NCBI RefSeq assembly: GCF_902635505.1
Contig: NC_045429.1
Location: 166,554,997 to 166,618,996 of the forward strand
Direction: 5' to 3'
Length of the DNA stretch: 64,000 nucleotides
Source: Sarcophilus harrisii
Taxonomy: Eukaryota; Chordata; Mammalia; Dasyuromorphia; Dasyuridae
Shown: positions 33,804-45,750 of the stretch, in pieces
Position numbering within the stretch: the stretch's first letter is position 1
Layout: each line of letters opens with the position of its first letter
Notes under the pieces: generated by a model
Told to the model about the DNA's origin: nothing
Database searches by the model: none
The model's input: the letters and a program-made list of their open reading frames with translations, nothing else
Translations under genes and position numbers: made by a program

Positions 33804-34239
33804 TCTAAGACAACTGAGGCTATAATTTGGAAAGAAGTGTATTGGTAGAAAACATAATTTGGAAGTACTGTTCTGCTTTTCTTTGTCACACTAATAAGAA
33901 TTTTTTTTTAAAATTTAAGATTCTTCTCTCTACACTTAAAATCACAATCAATTCAGTCTATCCCTGCCTCACTCATATTGTGCATGTAATAAACTCTTTT
34001 GGTGATAATTCATTTTTAAAAATGATTTAACATTTATGATGTTCTTATGCTATCAAATAATATTCTAAGAGTTAGAGACACAAAGACAAAAATGAAGTAA
34101 CTTTGCAATCATTAATGTAGTATATTTTACCTGAAGTTATTTAAAGCACAAGTGATCTATAAATCAAGAAAAAAGTCAGAAAATGAGAGGTATCATAGTG
34201 GAGTATGAGATTACTCATATAGAATTCTATGGATCTTAC
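33804..34239. other. Intron, nothing recognised
   Basis: No repeat or exon pattern identified. Confidence 0.4.
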
Positions 34240-35318
34240 TTTGCTACCTCTCCACCTTTTAATGATTAAACTCCTTGAGAAGACCATCAACATTCCCCTT
34301 ACTTTCCTTTCATTCTTTTCTCAACTCTCTAGGCTGGCTTCTGTTGTCTCCAAAGTTACTAATAATCTCTAAATTTACCAATTCTAATGACTTTTTCTCA
34401 ATCCCCATCCCTCCTTGCTTTAACACTGCATAGCACCAAATTCCATAATACCCTCTTCTCCTAGGTTCTCACCATCTAGACACCACTCTCTCTAACTCTC
34501 TATGTGTATGACAGTTTCTTTTTAATCTCTTTTGGTAAGTTTTTTTTTTTTCCAGATTTTGCCCACTAATTATGGGTTTCTCCAGTGCTTTCTCCAAGGC
34601 CATTATTCCTGCTGAACTTTTTTTAATGATATCATTAGCTCTCAAGATTTCCATCACCTCTATGCCAATAATTTTTAGATCTATTTATCCAGCTTTAATT
34701 TCTCTACTAATTTCATCTCATATATTTTTTATTAGAAATATCAAACTGACTATATCTTAAACTCAACATGTGTAAAACTGAAGTTATTATCTTTCTCCCC
34801 AAATCTTCCCCTTTTCCTAATCTCCTTATTATTGTGGTACTCCCAGTCATCCAAGCTCAAAACCTTGACATCATCCTCGATTCCTCACTCTTCCTCAGTT
34901 CTCATATCCAATCTATTACCTAGAGCTGTCATTTCTAATTTCCCATCATCTTTTGTATATTCTCCATTCTCTGCACTCTCGCAGTGTGGGTACCACCAAT
35001 TGTTTCCCCTGACTGGAAATCTCTCCCTCTTCTAACTCTACCTCCTGGCTTTGCTGAATTCTTTCATGAATCAGCTAAAATACTTTATGCAAGAAATCCT
35101 TCTTGATCCCCCTCATGCAACTGTCTTTCCTCGGAGATTACCTACAATTTATCCAGTTTGTAAATTATTTGTAAATAGTTCTTTGCATGCTGTTTCCCCA
35201 ATTAGATTGCAAACTTTTTGATTGTAGGGTTTGTTTTCACCTTTCTTTGTATTACTAGTACTTAGCACAATACTTGACACACAGTAGGCATTTAATAAAT
35301 GCTTCTTGACTTAACATC
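34240..35318 (+). mobile_element. L2 LINE, RT region to 3' end
   Basis: TCTAGGCTGGCTTCTGTTGT, CTCCAAAGTTACTAATAATC, TCTTAAACTCAACATGTGTA, AAACTGAAGTTATTATCTTT, AACCTTGACATCATCCTCGA, CAATTAGATTGCAAAC, TACTTAGCACAATACTTGAC, and the end TTTAATAAATGCTTCTTGAC. Runs from the reverse-transcriptase domain to the true 3' end, with internal losses. Confidence 0.8.
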
Positions 35319-36279
35319 TTTGTCTTTACTCTTAAAGTTTTCTAAAGGAATATTTTCCCTTTCTATCTACCTACTGAAATCCTATAGACCTTTAAGGACA
35401 GTTTTAATACTAATTCTTCCATATAGCTTCCCTGATACTTCAGAGTCAAAAGTGATCTTTCTTTTTTCTTAATTCAGGTAGCCCATTGTTTTTATCTTTG
35501 TTATACATTTACAGTGTTTTAATTTTTAAACTAATGATGTCAGGAATTTTTATTTTTAATCTTTATAGAGTAGTGGTTGTGTGGTAGATGATTATCAAGG
35601 TTATTCAGCTATTCCTATTCATATCTCCAGAAAATTGTAACAAAACAATCTTTCAAAAATAAATAAATAAATAGGCTCTGGGCCCCCAGCCAGACACAGC
35701 ACTTTGGCAAAACACCTCAATGTTAAGCTTTCCCTCAATTGCCTCTTTCCAACTGAATTCTTGATAAGTGTGCCCAGACTAGGAAATGACTATTATTAAC
35801 AATATTTATAAAGATGAAATAAGCATTTAAAACAAAGAATAATAAATAGACTTAAAAACAAAGAAAGATAAACAAGGAGCTTTGGGAAGAAAGGAAATTA
35901 TAGATTTATTGCCTTGGAATTGGTGGTCTGAGAGAGTCCCAATGATGTGGTGTCTATCATAACATTTCTCATACCTAATTGGTCTATGTAGTTTTTATTC
36001 TAGTGTCTTGTTGCTTCTATTTGCACTTCTGCTCTCCCATCTGCACAGGACACATTATTGAGCAAGATAGTATAGTGGCTGTAAAGGGCTCAGGACAACA
36101 GAGCTTGAGGGGGGTACCCACAAGAAATGGGCTTAGACCTAGAGGAACATTCAACAGAGACTGGCAAGAAGCAGTCATATATGTAGAAAAGCAGGAAAGA
36201 ACAGTGTCAATAAAGGAAAGACTATACAGAGGGAATTTTTTTAAGTGTCAAAGGTTGCAGAAACATAAAGAGGAATGAG
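35319..36279. other. Intron, nothing recognised
   Basis: No family identified. AAATAAATAAATAAAT simple sequence sits at about 35657-35672. A 99-codon open frame at 35979-36278 has no family resemblance. Confidence 0.4.
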
Positions 36280-36990
36280 TTTGAGAAAAGACCATTAGAT
36301 TTGGAAATTAAGAGATCATTAGTAACATGGGAAAAAGCAGTCAGTTGAATGATAGGGTCTCAAGCAAGGCAGCAGAAGGTTTAGAAGAGTGAAAGGAAAG
36401 GAAGATGCACTCTTTAAGAACTTTTACAAAAAAGAAAGAAATGGAATGAATAGTTAACAGATGTGTTTAAATCAAATTAAGTTTTTTTTTTCTTTAAGGA
36501 TAAGGAAGATGTGGATATATTTATATATTTTAGGGAAGCAGCCAATACAGAGAGAGACACTCTAAAATCATTTAGAGTGGGGATGACAGAAGGAGCTCTC
36601 TATTAGAGTACATGGGATCATAGGAGATCGAGTCCATATAGAAGAATTCACTTTGAGAAGTGTTTGTAAATAGTCCCAGTCTCCCAGTTTGAGAAGAAAT
36701 TTAGTGTGAGACAGATGAAGAATTTGACGTTGAGGAAGACATATGAGCAATATGAAATGAGGAGGCTGAGGAAAAAGGGAGCTCTTGCTAAATGGCCTCA
36801 ATTTTTTGGTGACGTATCAAGCAAGGTCCTCAGCTCAGATAATAAAAGAGGCTCCATGGAAGGATGAAGAAGGGATGAAAAGATCTGGGAAAGAGTGAAG
36901 GTGAATAGGATAATGAACCGAGTAGGGAGATATAAGAAGATTGCCTTGCTGTGAGATAGAAAAAGGGAATAGGAAGATATAATAATATTC
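36280..36990 (-). mobile_element. L2-like LINE, 5' portion, reversed (tentative)
   Basis: A/G-rich plus strand with phrases such as AAATGGCCTCAATTTTTTGG and GCAAGGTCCTCAGCTCAGA, which mirror the antisense of the L2 region upstream of the reverse transcriptase (GGCCTCGATTTTCTCGGTGA-like). Old and degraded. Confidence 0.5.
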
Positions 36991-37409
36991 TAATAAAGGC
37001 CTTACTTGCCTAGTCTTAGCAAGGCTATGACTGAGATGGAGCACCTAACTTTCATTTATCTCTTCCCTGTCCTAAAGTGCTCTGTACATAATCAGTGCCT
37101 CCCATTGAGTCTCTTCAGGGTGCAAGAAAACATGGCACTTCTTATTTACCTGACTCCCATCATCCATTCAAGTGATCAGAAACTGGCCATTACCCTAAAG
37201 CTAAAACATGCCATAAAAATAAAAAAGTACTAGATACACTAGAGGGTGAGGAACAAAGTTTGGGTGTCAAAAGACTTAAGTTCCCATAATATTTGTATTC
37301 CTAATGAATGCTTAGCATAGTTCCCTCTATGCACAATAAATCTTTGTTGAATGAGTTAATGTGTCAATAAGTGAATGAATTTCACAGATAATAGGACAGA
37401 TCAATCCAT

Positions 37410-37490
37410 TTTTCTCTCTCTCTGTATGTGTGTGGATGCACATATATATATATATATATATGTGTGTGTATGTACATGTGTATGTATGTT
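37410..37490 (+). repeat. TG/TA microsatellite
   Basis: TATGTGTGTGG, then (AT) at 37442-37460, then GTGTGTGTATGTACATGTGT. Confidence 0.9.
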
Positions 37491-38699
37491 TAAAATTCTT
37501 ACAATAGGAACTTTCCATAATATTTAAATTTAAACTTCCTCTTCTGTACATAACTGGAAATCCCTGCTAAGGACTTTATTAAAAAATTGACTTCTTTTCT
37601 TCTCAGTGTTAATCCAAAACTTGGTATATGAAACCTTCATTTTATACGAATCATTAGGGAATAGGGAATTTCCAGTTAATTTTTCAATTTAACGGCTTGC
37701 TAACTAGAATGCTATTATTTTGGTCTTTTCTAATCTCTCCCAATGTACATTGAACACAATTGAATCTCTTTTTGATTTACATCTCAAAATGATAAAAGTA
37801 ATAACAATGTAAATTAATTTGTCCAATGTAACTACAAGTGGCTTACCTCTGGATGGAAGGATTGAGCTTATGCAATGAGCTAAAATCAAAAGGAAACTAT
37901 ATGGGTGACATATACATTTTACTCATATGTTACATGTCAGCCAACAATATATCAACAAAGAATTGCTGAACAAATTGCTAAATCATAAAGTTTTGTTTTT
38001 GGAAATGGGTGGTATATGTTGATGTCAATTCAGGTCACTGCCAACAGAAGCTACGGAAGAATTATTCTTAAGATGCCATGATATACTGATTATTTTAGTT
38101 TGTGCAAGAAAATATTAAGACTATGCAAGATATAACATTACAAGTTATAAAAGTTTAGCATTTATCAAATACCTAATCTCAGACATGATTTGGTGGCTAA
38201 GATTGATGACATCACCATCTTTCATGGAATGAAGGACAAAAACTCCTGGGCAACTAAACCAATAAATGGCATTAGAATCAGACCACTCTCAAAAAACAAA
38301 CTTGCCCATGGTAAACTGAATATATCTTTGACTCATAAAGACTTAAGAATATAATTTTTAATAGATGCAGCCATTCCAAATACTTACTATCTCCCAGCTA
38401 TTTGGAAAGTTTCCAAAGAATAGCACTTGCTGAGGAGATCATAATCATATGGAAAGTTACACAGTATCCTTCTTGCCTTGTCTACTTCTGGAGATGTAGA
38501 AAGAAGTATGCTTGCAGTCAGCCTGCAAAGGATGAGCTTACGTTCTAAGGCTTTTTTTCAACTATACAAAATCAGGTATTTTATATATCTGTACAGTAAT
38601 CCAGAGGACAGAATACAAAGGAGTAAGAGCAGGCTAACGACTTATTCTAGGAATGTTTCTATGTAAACTCCAATGAAAAAATGAAAAGAGTGAAATAAT
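37491..38699. other. Intron, nothing recognised
   Basis: Only a weak RTE-tail-like phrase at about 38205-38240 (GATGACATCACCATC, GGAATGAAGGACAAAAAC) stands out. Confidence 0.4.
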
Positions 38700-38862
38700 A
38701 ACATATGGAATTTTTACATTTGTTATTCATAATAGCTCTGTGATGTCCCATATAAATATCATTATCCCCATTTTCCAGATGAGGAAACTTGAGGCTCAGG
38801 AGGTTAACTGAGGCAGAATTCAAATCCAGGTCTTAATGGATTCCACGTCTAGCATTATTCAT
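38700..38862 (-). mobile_element. MIR SINE
   Basis: Plus strand: CATTATCCCCATTTTCCAGA, TGAGGAAACTTGAGGCTCAG, ATTCAAATCCAGGTC. Confidence 0.7.
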
Positions 38863-39364
38863 TATTCCTTAAATTCATCATTTTGAACACTAATTTTTAT
38901 GTATTATATTACAGATGTAGAATATAGATAATATAAAGTTGAATCAGTTATTCTTGGGAATTGTTTTGAAAGGGAAAACCCATTATTAAATGTTTCTTTG
39001 TCTTCTCTCTTCTTCCTTATGTTTCTTTTGTCTTCTCATTTTATCCTAATAGTTAAACGAAAAAGGGGGAAATGATGAGCTTTGAAAATATCAGATTTTA
39101 ATTCTAGTGAAGTCATTTGGGAGACTCAATTACTCTTTGTGCTTATACAGTACAGGTTAGCACAGTCATGGGGCCTAATTAGCCAAATTTTTTGCACTCT
39201 AATTGATTCTGTTTATTAGCACCAAATAGCACTTTTTGGCACTTTGGCCAAAGTAAAACTGCTAATAGTATTACTTAACTAATTATTGCATTATTAAGTG
39301 TATGATAAACAGATTATAAATCTATTGCCTTTGGAAACTCAAATGATTTGTAAATGTTTTGCAG

Positions 39365-39565
39365 GAAGAAGATGTTTATTTAGATTCTGAAGTAGATGAA
39401 CATATTAACTGGTTCCATCAAGAATATGTCAAAGCCCAAAAGAACTGGGGAGAAATTGACAACAGGATGAGTCAGACTTTGGAAATACGAAGAAAGATGA
39501 TTAACAATAAGACACCTTTGAAAGAAATTCTCAAAATGTTTCCTTTCTTGAAGTGTCCTTATCAG
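39365..39565 (+). CDS. SAMD3: SAMD3 coding exon 4 in window
   Basis: 201 bp, phase 0 both ends. EEDVYLDSEVDEHINWFHQE, later MSQTLEIRRKMINNKTPLKE and ILKMFPFLKCPYQ. Acceptor TTTTGCAG ends at 39364, donor GTAGAT begins at 39566 (weaker than the GTAAGT donors elsewhere in the gene). The acidic start and the PLKEILKMFPFLKCPYQ end match the mammalian protein. The reading frame runs open through the donor for a further 43 codons in the intron; this read-through has no family similarity. Confidence 0.95.
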
Positions 39566-39829
39566 GTAGATTTTCTCATTCACAATAATTTGTCATATCA
39601 CTGGATTGTTGTACAAAAACAGTTGTATGATGTCAGATTTACAAAACAGGTCATGCATTTGAACTATTTCAGAGCAAGATCTGCAATAGGATAGAGCTTA
39701 TAAAGCCCATTATTGATCACCCAAAACTATGACATGAAAACTGTGGCCTGCAATCCCCATTCTACTGCCTGCTCAATTTCATGACTGATCCCAGCTTGTA
39801 ATTGGGGAAGCCAATAGACACTTTATCTT
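39566..39829 (+). other. SAMD3 intron start
   Basis: Non-coding, no repeat noticed. Confidence 0.5.
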
Positions 39830-40400
39830 AGAAACTCAAGAGGTAGAAGATATTTTAAATGCCATCTACACTACTTCTTACCTAAATCATGAATCCTTTC
39901 CACAAGATCTTCAAAAAAAAAGTCACTAAGCTTTCACTTGAAGACCTCTAGTGAAAAAGAATTTCTTGTGCCCCTAGGCAGCTCTAGTAGCTGCTAAAAT
40001 ATTACTACAAATTATCTTCATTCTTAATCTTGCCCTTTAAACCAAACAGAATAAGCCTACTTACTTCTATTTGACAACTCTTCAAATATGTTTCTCTCCA
40101 ACCTATTTTCATATGAGGATTTGAATCTCCTCTTCATCCTAATTAGGTTCCTTTGGATATGATCCACCTGGCTCAATATTCCCTTCTAAATTGTGGTGTC
40201 CTGAAAGAACTAAAACATGGTCTAAGATAAAGAAAATGAAACTTCAATCATTCTGGACACTATAGTTTGGTTAGTTGAAGCCCCAAATTGACTGAACTCT
40301 TTTGATTGCCCCATTGATCTTGCAATGCAGTCAGCCCCCTGGATCTTTTTCAGATTAATGATGTTCTAGTTTTTCCTCTAATGCTTCATTATCCTCAATT
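39830..40400 (-). mobile_element. L3/CR1-like LINE, reversed
   Basis: Plus strand order: TTGAAGACCTCTAGTGAAAA, GTGCCCCTAGGCAGCTCTAG, CTTAATCTTGCCCTTTAAAC, CAACTCTTCAAATATGTTTC, CTCCTCTTCATCCTAATTAG, AAATTGTGGTGTCCTGAAAG, AACTAAAACATGGTCTAAG, TTCTGGACACTATAG, CTTGCAATGCAGTC. This is the antisense order of the amniote CR1/L3 3' region. Confidence 0.65.
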
Positions 40401-40734
40401 ATGATTTGATTTTATACCACCCCAAAATGTTTTTTTTAATTAGTTGTCTCAGAGTATTCCAGGGTAATGAATACCACAAATTTCGATTATGGACCTCTAT
40501 TAAGGATGAATATAAATTTAAAATTCCAAACATATCATATATTCTTCCCAATAAACTCGCTGATATATTCTTTAAATGTTATTTTCACTCTCTTAGTGTG
40601 ATTTTAATAGTAAGAGATATTAAAAGAAATAATTAGTGTTGTGATGACAATATAGTAATGAATTAGGTTGACAAAATTCAATTAAGTAGCAATAGGTGAA
40701 ATCTCCCAAATTTCTAGTGGGTAGATTTTTGAAA

Positions 40735-40935
40735 CTATCTTAAGATATGACTTATATAGAAATATATTTTATATGAATTCACATGTATAACCTATGTCAA
40801 ATTGCTTGCCTTCTCAATGGGGAGAAGGTAGGAAAGAAGGGAGAGAAATTAGAATTCAAAATTTGAAAAAAAGCTCTAAATTGTTTTTACATGTAATTGA
40901 AGGAAAATAAAATGTTAAATATGAAAAAAAAATCT
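40735..40935 (+). mobile_element. L1 3' UTR end
   Basis: TGAATTCACATGTATAACCT, TTGCTTGCCTTCTCAATGGG, GAGAAGGTAGGAAAGAAGGG, TTTTTACATGTAATTGAAGG, AAAATAAAATG, then an A run. Sense counterpart of the L1 tail at 22540-23385. Confidence 0.8.
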
Positions 40936-42482
40936 TAAGAGGCAGAAGCATATTATCTTTTGTCTTATTTTAATATGAACTTTATGATTGACAAAAAAAC
41001 AGAGATGTACAGGAAAAACAACAAAGTCTAGCAATCTTGTGTGAGAAGAGGGATCAGGAAAAAGTCTCTATATAATCTTCTCTTTTGCATCTCTAAAGTA
41101 ATCTTGTATGAGTTTAACACATATAAGGGAAACATCTTAATGGAGAAGAGCCTTAAAAGTTGCATTTTCTTCTACTGAGTCAATTTGCTTTTTAAAAAAT
41201 TATCAAACTAATAATGTTATATAGTATATTCTTCAGGTAGTTATGTGACTGAAGATGTGATCTGCTGCCTTCCCTTCTTATGTTTTCATCAATGATATGT
41301 GTACATTCCTACAAAGCTTTTATTGTGATAAGGAAGTACTCCATAGTTTAGTTGTCTTACTAGTCACTTTTTTTTCAGTGTAATTCTATCCATGATGTTT
41401 TCTCTGTCTTCAAGTATCTCCTTGTCTCTCAATTATCTTCAGAAGTAGCTTCTCAATTGCCTTCCCTACCCCATCTTCTTTACCATATGGATTTCCTCTG
41501 ATTCAGATGCTCTTTTCAAAGAATCTTTGTATTCATTATACTATTTCTACTTCCTCATTTGGCATATTGGAGCCTGAGATTTTAAAGTTCAAATATGATG
41601 GTTCCACTGTCCTTGAATGAAGAAAATAAGCTATTGTAGAAATTCTGGCAGATATTTCATTTTTGTTGTTTCATATTTGTTGTCTGGTTTCCAGTTATTG
41701 CTTTCTTCTTGTTCACATATGGATCAGAATTATAGTGACTAAAGGCCCATTTTGGCAAATATTACCCTTGTTTCCAACTGGTTCATCATGTCAAATATCA
41801 AGGGTTATGAAACTCATGTTTATAGTCATGATAGAATTGTAATTCCCATTCCCTCCCTCCACCCCCAACCTCCAAATAACAATGAAGCTCCTGTGGGAAG
41901 TTAGTGAACTAGGTGAGTCAGTCTTGATTCTTATCTATGAAGTCATGAAGGTTTATTATCTTCTAGTTCAGTCAACCAATATTTTAGGAAAATCAAAAAT
42001 GGTCTATTAGTAGGCTGATCATACAATTGTACGGTATCTGACTTCTGGTGCCTTCTTTATTCTTGTGCTGAAAGCATTGCCACTGTACCATTCTTGAGTA
42101 GGAACACTAGCTCTGAGTTTGGTTCTAGGCGATGGCTGGATGCAACATAACTCTTTTCTAGGTAACAGATTCAGTAGGGGTGGGTAACTCCATCACATCC
42201 CAAATGCCTAGGTTGGATAAAACCAGTCATCTGTTTGCCCAGCATCACTGAGAATGAGGAGTGTATTATATTCAGATTGAGTACAATGAGAGTCTCTGGG
42301 GCAAGTTCTCTAGGTCATTAATCTAGACTAATTCAGGAATCTAATGTTTTGACTACAACTTAAACAGCATGGGATGTGAAGTGCTTAGTCCCTCTGGACT
42401 AGAACTGAGGTCACAAAAGTTTACAAATAATTTCTAAGTCCACTATAGCTGGGAACTACAATAGGGAGGGGAAATAAGGGAA
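40936..42482. other. SAMD3 intron, unassigned
   Basis: 1.5 kb with no family I can name. A polypurine/C-rich patch lies at about 41850-41875. Confidence 0.4.
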
Positions 42483-42732
42483 GAAGCATTTATTAAATAT
42501 CAACTGTATATCAGACATTGTGCTAAGTGCTTTATACATTTTGTCACATTTGAACCTCATAACAAGCCTGAGAGATAGGTGCCATTATTGTTCCTATTTT
42601 ATAATTGAAGAAACTAAAGCAAGCAGAAACTAAATGATTTGGCCTATGTTACACAATTAGTACCTGAAATAACATTTGAACTTGACCTGACTTCAGGTCC
42701 AGCACTCTATCCACTGACCCACCTAGTTGTCA
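42483..42732 (-). mobile_element. MIR SINE, full length
   Basis: Plus strand: AGCATTTATTAAATATCAAC, GACATTGTGCTAAGTGCTTT, CATAACAAGCCTGAGAGATA, GGTGCCATTATTGTTCC, CAGCACTCTATCCACTGACC. Confidence 0.85.
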
Positions 42733-42889
42733 ATAGGTCACATAACAGTTTGATCTTGAGGGTGAGGATGTATCTGTGTAGAAATGAATAGAAGTTACAT
42801 GTGCAGGATTACTGTTTATTGTGATGGGTAGGCCTATATGATAAATGGTCAACACCATTCCAGTAAATCTTTTTTAAGCCACCCACCTG

Positions 42890-42970
42890 TGTGTATGTAT
42901 GTACATATACACACACGCGTGTGCTTATACATATATACGTATACATATTTACACATACACATATATTCAT

Positions 42971-43017
<47 letters not shown>

Positions 43018-43026
43018 CACCCACAC
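42890..43026 (+). repeat. CA/TA microsatellite
   Basis: Mixed ACACAC, ATACATAT and (CA)n with (CA)16-type core at about 42976-43005, then (TA)n. Overlapping open frames rich in Tyr/Ile/His are artefacts of the repeat. Confidence 0.95.
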
Positions 43027-43854
43027 ACTAAAATCCAACATTATGATACTACCTTGTTGGTTTGAACTTTTCTTGAAGATGAACATACTTGGGAGCAGAT
43101 TATTAGACAGGTAAACCCTATTCCTATTAACCTACATTATCCATATAATTCACTATATTAATGAACTACAAAGTCCAAATCCCTTGTTCCTCACATTGCT
43201 TTTAATTTCTTGTCATGCTTCTCAAAACACTGAGAACTCTATGGTTAATCTTCTCTTGATTAGAAGTGTTCTAATGTGTCTCTTACACTGAAATCTAATT
43301 CCCAGAGTTCTTGAACTCATGTTTATTTGCAGTATGAAGATTGCACATCCATTGAAATTCCTTTTGTCTGACTAGAAAGTTTGATTCCAGGATTAAATTA
43401 ACCAGGAAATTCAGGCCTTTTAACTGGGAATCGAAGGATCAGGAACAATGTTATTCAAGAATTCATCTCTTAGACTAAATAAGTGAATAATTCTGTCCAT
43501 GTTCCTCTCCAGGAAATCTTAATAGTCTTTCACTTCACTTATTTGGAATTGAGCTCAGTTTCTAGGTGGCAAAAGTAGACTCAATATTTCCGAGGTTGCA
43601 ATAACTCCTGGCCTCAATGGATTCCTGATACATGGGCTGGGAGAATAGCTGCAAAGTTTCCCACAAAGCTTTTGAAAAACTCTGCACGTTATGAAGTAGT
43701 TGAAAAAAACTTTAAGTGGAGCTTTAAAATGACTAAGATTTCAAATGAGAAGCTAAGCATAAATAAAATTCTAAAAATCAGCTTACTTCTCAATTTTGTA
43801 TATTAGACTGGCTTTCCTTATTATTAATATTACCTTTTCTTCCCTTTTTGTCAG
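43027..43854. other. SAMD3 intron, nothing recognised
   Basis: Ends in a pyrimidine-rich acceptor (CTTCCCTTTTTGTCAG). Confidence 0.5.
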
Positions 43855-44026
43855 CTGTTCAGAGAATTCCAGCTACTCACCAGAACCGACATTTATAAGA
43901 AAACACAACAGATTTTGGAGATGTATTCAGAAAACATACTGACCTCTTTTTCAGGGGTGGAAAATCCAGTGACTGCTCTGTTACATGAGAGAATGAAGCA
44001 GTTTACAGATGAAGACATTCTGAAAT
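43855..44026 (+). CDS. SAMD3: SAMD3 coding exon 5 in window
   Basis: 172 bp, starts in phase 0 and leaves one base (T). LFREFQLLTRTDIYKKTQQI, then LEMYSENILTSFSGVENPVT, ALLHERMKQFTDEDILK. Donor is GTTAGT at 44027, less standard than its neighbours. The split Tyr codon (T|AT) is completed by the next exon, which confirms the boundary. Conserved with mammalian SAMD3. Confidence 0.94.
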
Positions 44027-44185
44027 GTTAGTAAAAACAGCCTGGAAGAATATTAGTATCAGAGCATGCAGTACTAATCAGATACAATTAAATCAATCAG
44101 GTTAAATAGAGACACCCTTGTTTCTAATTCATTTCAATGAATTGGGGAGATGAAACTTTACCTACATAACTGTTGGCTCTTTGCC

Positions 44186-44245
44186 AAAAAAAAAAAAAAA
44201 AAGAAAGAAAGAAAAGAAAAGAAAAGAAAAGAAAAAAAGGAAGAA
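44186..44245 (+). repeat. A-rich simple repeat
   Basis: A18 followed by (GAAA)n and (GAAAA)n, within the 321-bp intron between two SAMD3 exons. Confidence 0.95.
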
Positions 44246-44347
44246 AAAGGAGTAGGAGGATTTAAGGAAAATAATACTCCAGAAGTTTGAATGCAGAATG
44301 TCTGTTTTTGTTTTCATCTGGCTTACAAACATGCTTGCTTTTGACAG

Positions 44348-44430
44348 ATATGAAGATGACAGCCACCTGTTTACTTCTACCACATGTTTTTGGTGATGAT
44401 CCCACCCTATTTATTGTTGTGAATGAGGAG
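44348..44430 (+). CDS. SAMD3: SAMD3 coding exon 6 in window
   Basis: 83 bp. YMKMTATCLLLPHVFGDDPT then LFIVVNEE, ending in phase 0. Acceptor TTTTGACAG ends at 44347, donor GTATGT begins at 44431. The LLLPHVFGDDP motif is the most recognisable stretch of the SAMD3 C-terminal region. Confidence 0.95.
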
Positions 44431-44654
44431 GTATGTAAATGTGTCAACAAATATCAGTTATGCTAAAATATTGCTATATATTGAGGGTAATGTTTACTGA
44501 CTATTGTCATTTTAAAGAAAAAAATTTTCATTTCATTCCATTTTCAAAATCAGTTTCTTAGATAGAAATAAGAGGGTCTTAAATAAGATTCTCAGCTGAA
44601 GCCTTGCTTAGGTCATTGTTATAATAGAGTCAAAAGCTCTTCAATTAAGAGTTG

Positions 44655-44820
44655 GAAAGGACCTTAGAGGCCATGGAATTCATCCCTCTTATTTTATAGA
44701 TGAGGAACAGGAAGATTAAGTGAGCTGTCTATGGTTATACAGTTAGTATATGGGGGGAAATTTGAACCCAGCTCTAACTTGAAATGCAACGCCATATCCG
44801 CTACACAAAACTGTCTTTCC
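44655..44820 (-). mobile_element. MIR-related SINE
   Basis: Plus strand: GTTGGAAAGGACCTTAGAGG, CCATGGAATTCATCC, TTATAGATGAGGAACAGGAA, AATTTGAACCCAGCTC. Confidence 0.75.
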
Positions 44821-45468
44821 TGGCATAAAGTATGATCCCTCAAGGCATTATTTGTCTATTAAGATACTTCTTCCTTTTCCATCTGCATGAGGATTTTCTT
44901 CATATACTTAAACCAAAACAACATATAGTAGCAAATTTAATGCAGATGTAAATAAGAGAATCCAGCTGTCTTCTAAGCCAGACATTAAAGACATTTGGAA
45001 AACAACATGTAAAGTAATAACACTCTTTCCACTAATTTTTTGTTTTTAGAAATTTTTTTTCATAAAAATATTTGTTTTTATATACGGAAGTGTTAGTTTT
45101 TTAAATAATAAAGATTTTAAAATTTTACTACTTTTAATTTCTAAGACAGATGGATATAATAAATAGGTAGATATAATCTATATAAAGTAAAAACCCTTTG
45201 GAGCTCAATAATTTCTTTTAAATTAATTTAAAGATTCTGGAAGTTAAAAAGCTTGAGAATCATTGCTTTAAAATGAGACAAGTAATTAAAACTACTTTTC
45301 ATCCCAGGGGATTTATTTTTGCCCAATTATTAAATTGGGGATTTATTTTTTCCCAATTTAATAATTCTGAACTTGTTTCTTAATCAAAATCCAGTTCAGA
45401 TTGCAATTTGGTTTACTACTCTTACAAATTGATATATAATAATCACTTAATTTTTTTTTTAATTCCAG
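44821..45468. other. SAMD3 last intron, AT-rich
   Basis: Includes a 30-bp tandem duplication (45307-45336 and 45337-45366, starting GGGGATTTATTTTT) and a T-rich acceptor TTTTTTTTTTAATTCCAG. Confidence 0.6.
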
Positions 45469-45750
45469 GTACAAGTACCGACACCAGTCTTAAAAGTTAA
45501 AAACCCTTTCAATATCAATGCTTGTGAATTTACTCTCTATCTTGAAAAAGAAAAACTGATCCAAGTGGATGACTGCACTATGGCCCTGGCAGCCCTCATA
45601 GCTGCGTTTCATGTGTTTGGTGTGCAATATCCCAGGAGATTGTATCACACCCTGAACTTTTTAGACACACTGATATTTGATATAAACAGTCCAAATTTTC
45701 CTTCTATTAGAGAAATGGGAAATAATGAACTTCAACATCCACTCATTTAA
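45469..45750 (+). CDS. SAMD3: SAMD3 terminal coding exon with stop
   Basis: 282 bp including TAA at 45748-45750. VQVPTPVLKVKNPFNINACE, FTLYLEKEKLIQVDDCTMAL, AALIAAFHVFGVQYPRRLYH, TLNFLDTLIFDINSPNF and the C-terminus ELQHPLI. The mammalian protein ends in the same QHPL motif, so the stop is authentic. With the six upstream exons it gives about 390 residues, matching the C-terminal three quarters of the protein (about 520 residues in human). Confidence 0.96.
   Translation, partial: VQVPTPVLKVKNPFNINACEFTLYLEKEKLIQVDDCTMALAALIAAFHVFGVQYPRRLYHTLNFLDTLIFDINSPNFPSIREMGNNELQHPLI

Noticed and set aside
36280-36990. Novel purine-rich gene block
   Set aside because: Phrases match the antisense of L2; open frames are short and not conserved.
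42809-43114. Tyr/His/Ile-rich open frames
   Set aside because: Products of the CA/TA microsatellite.
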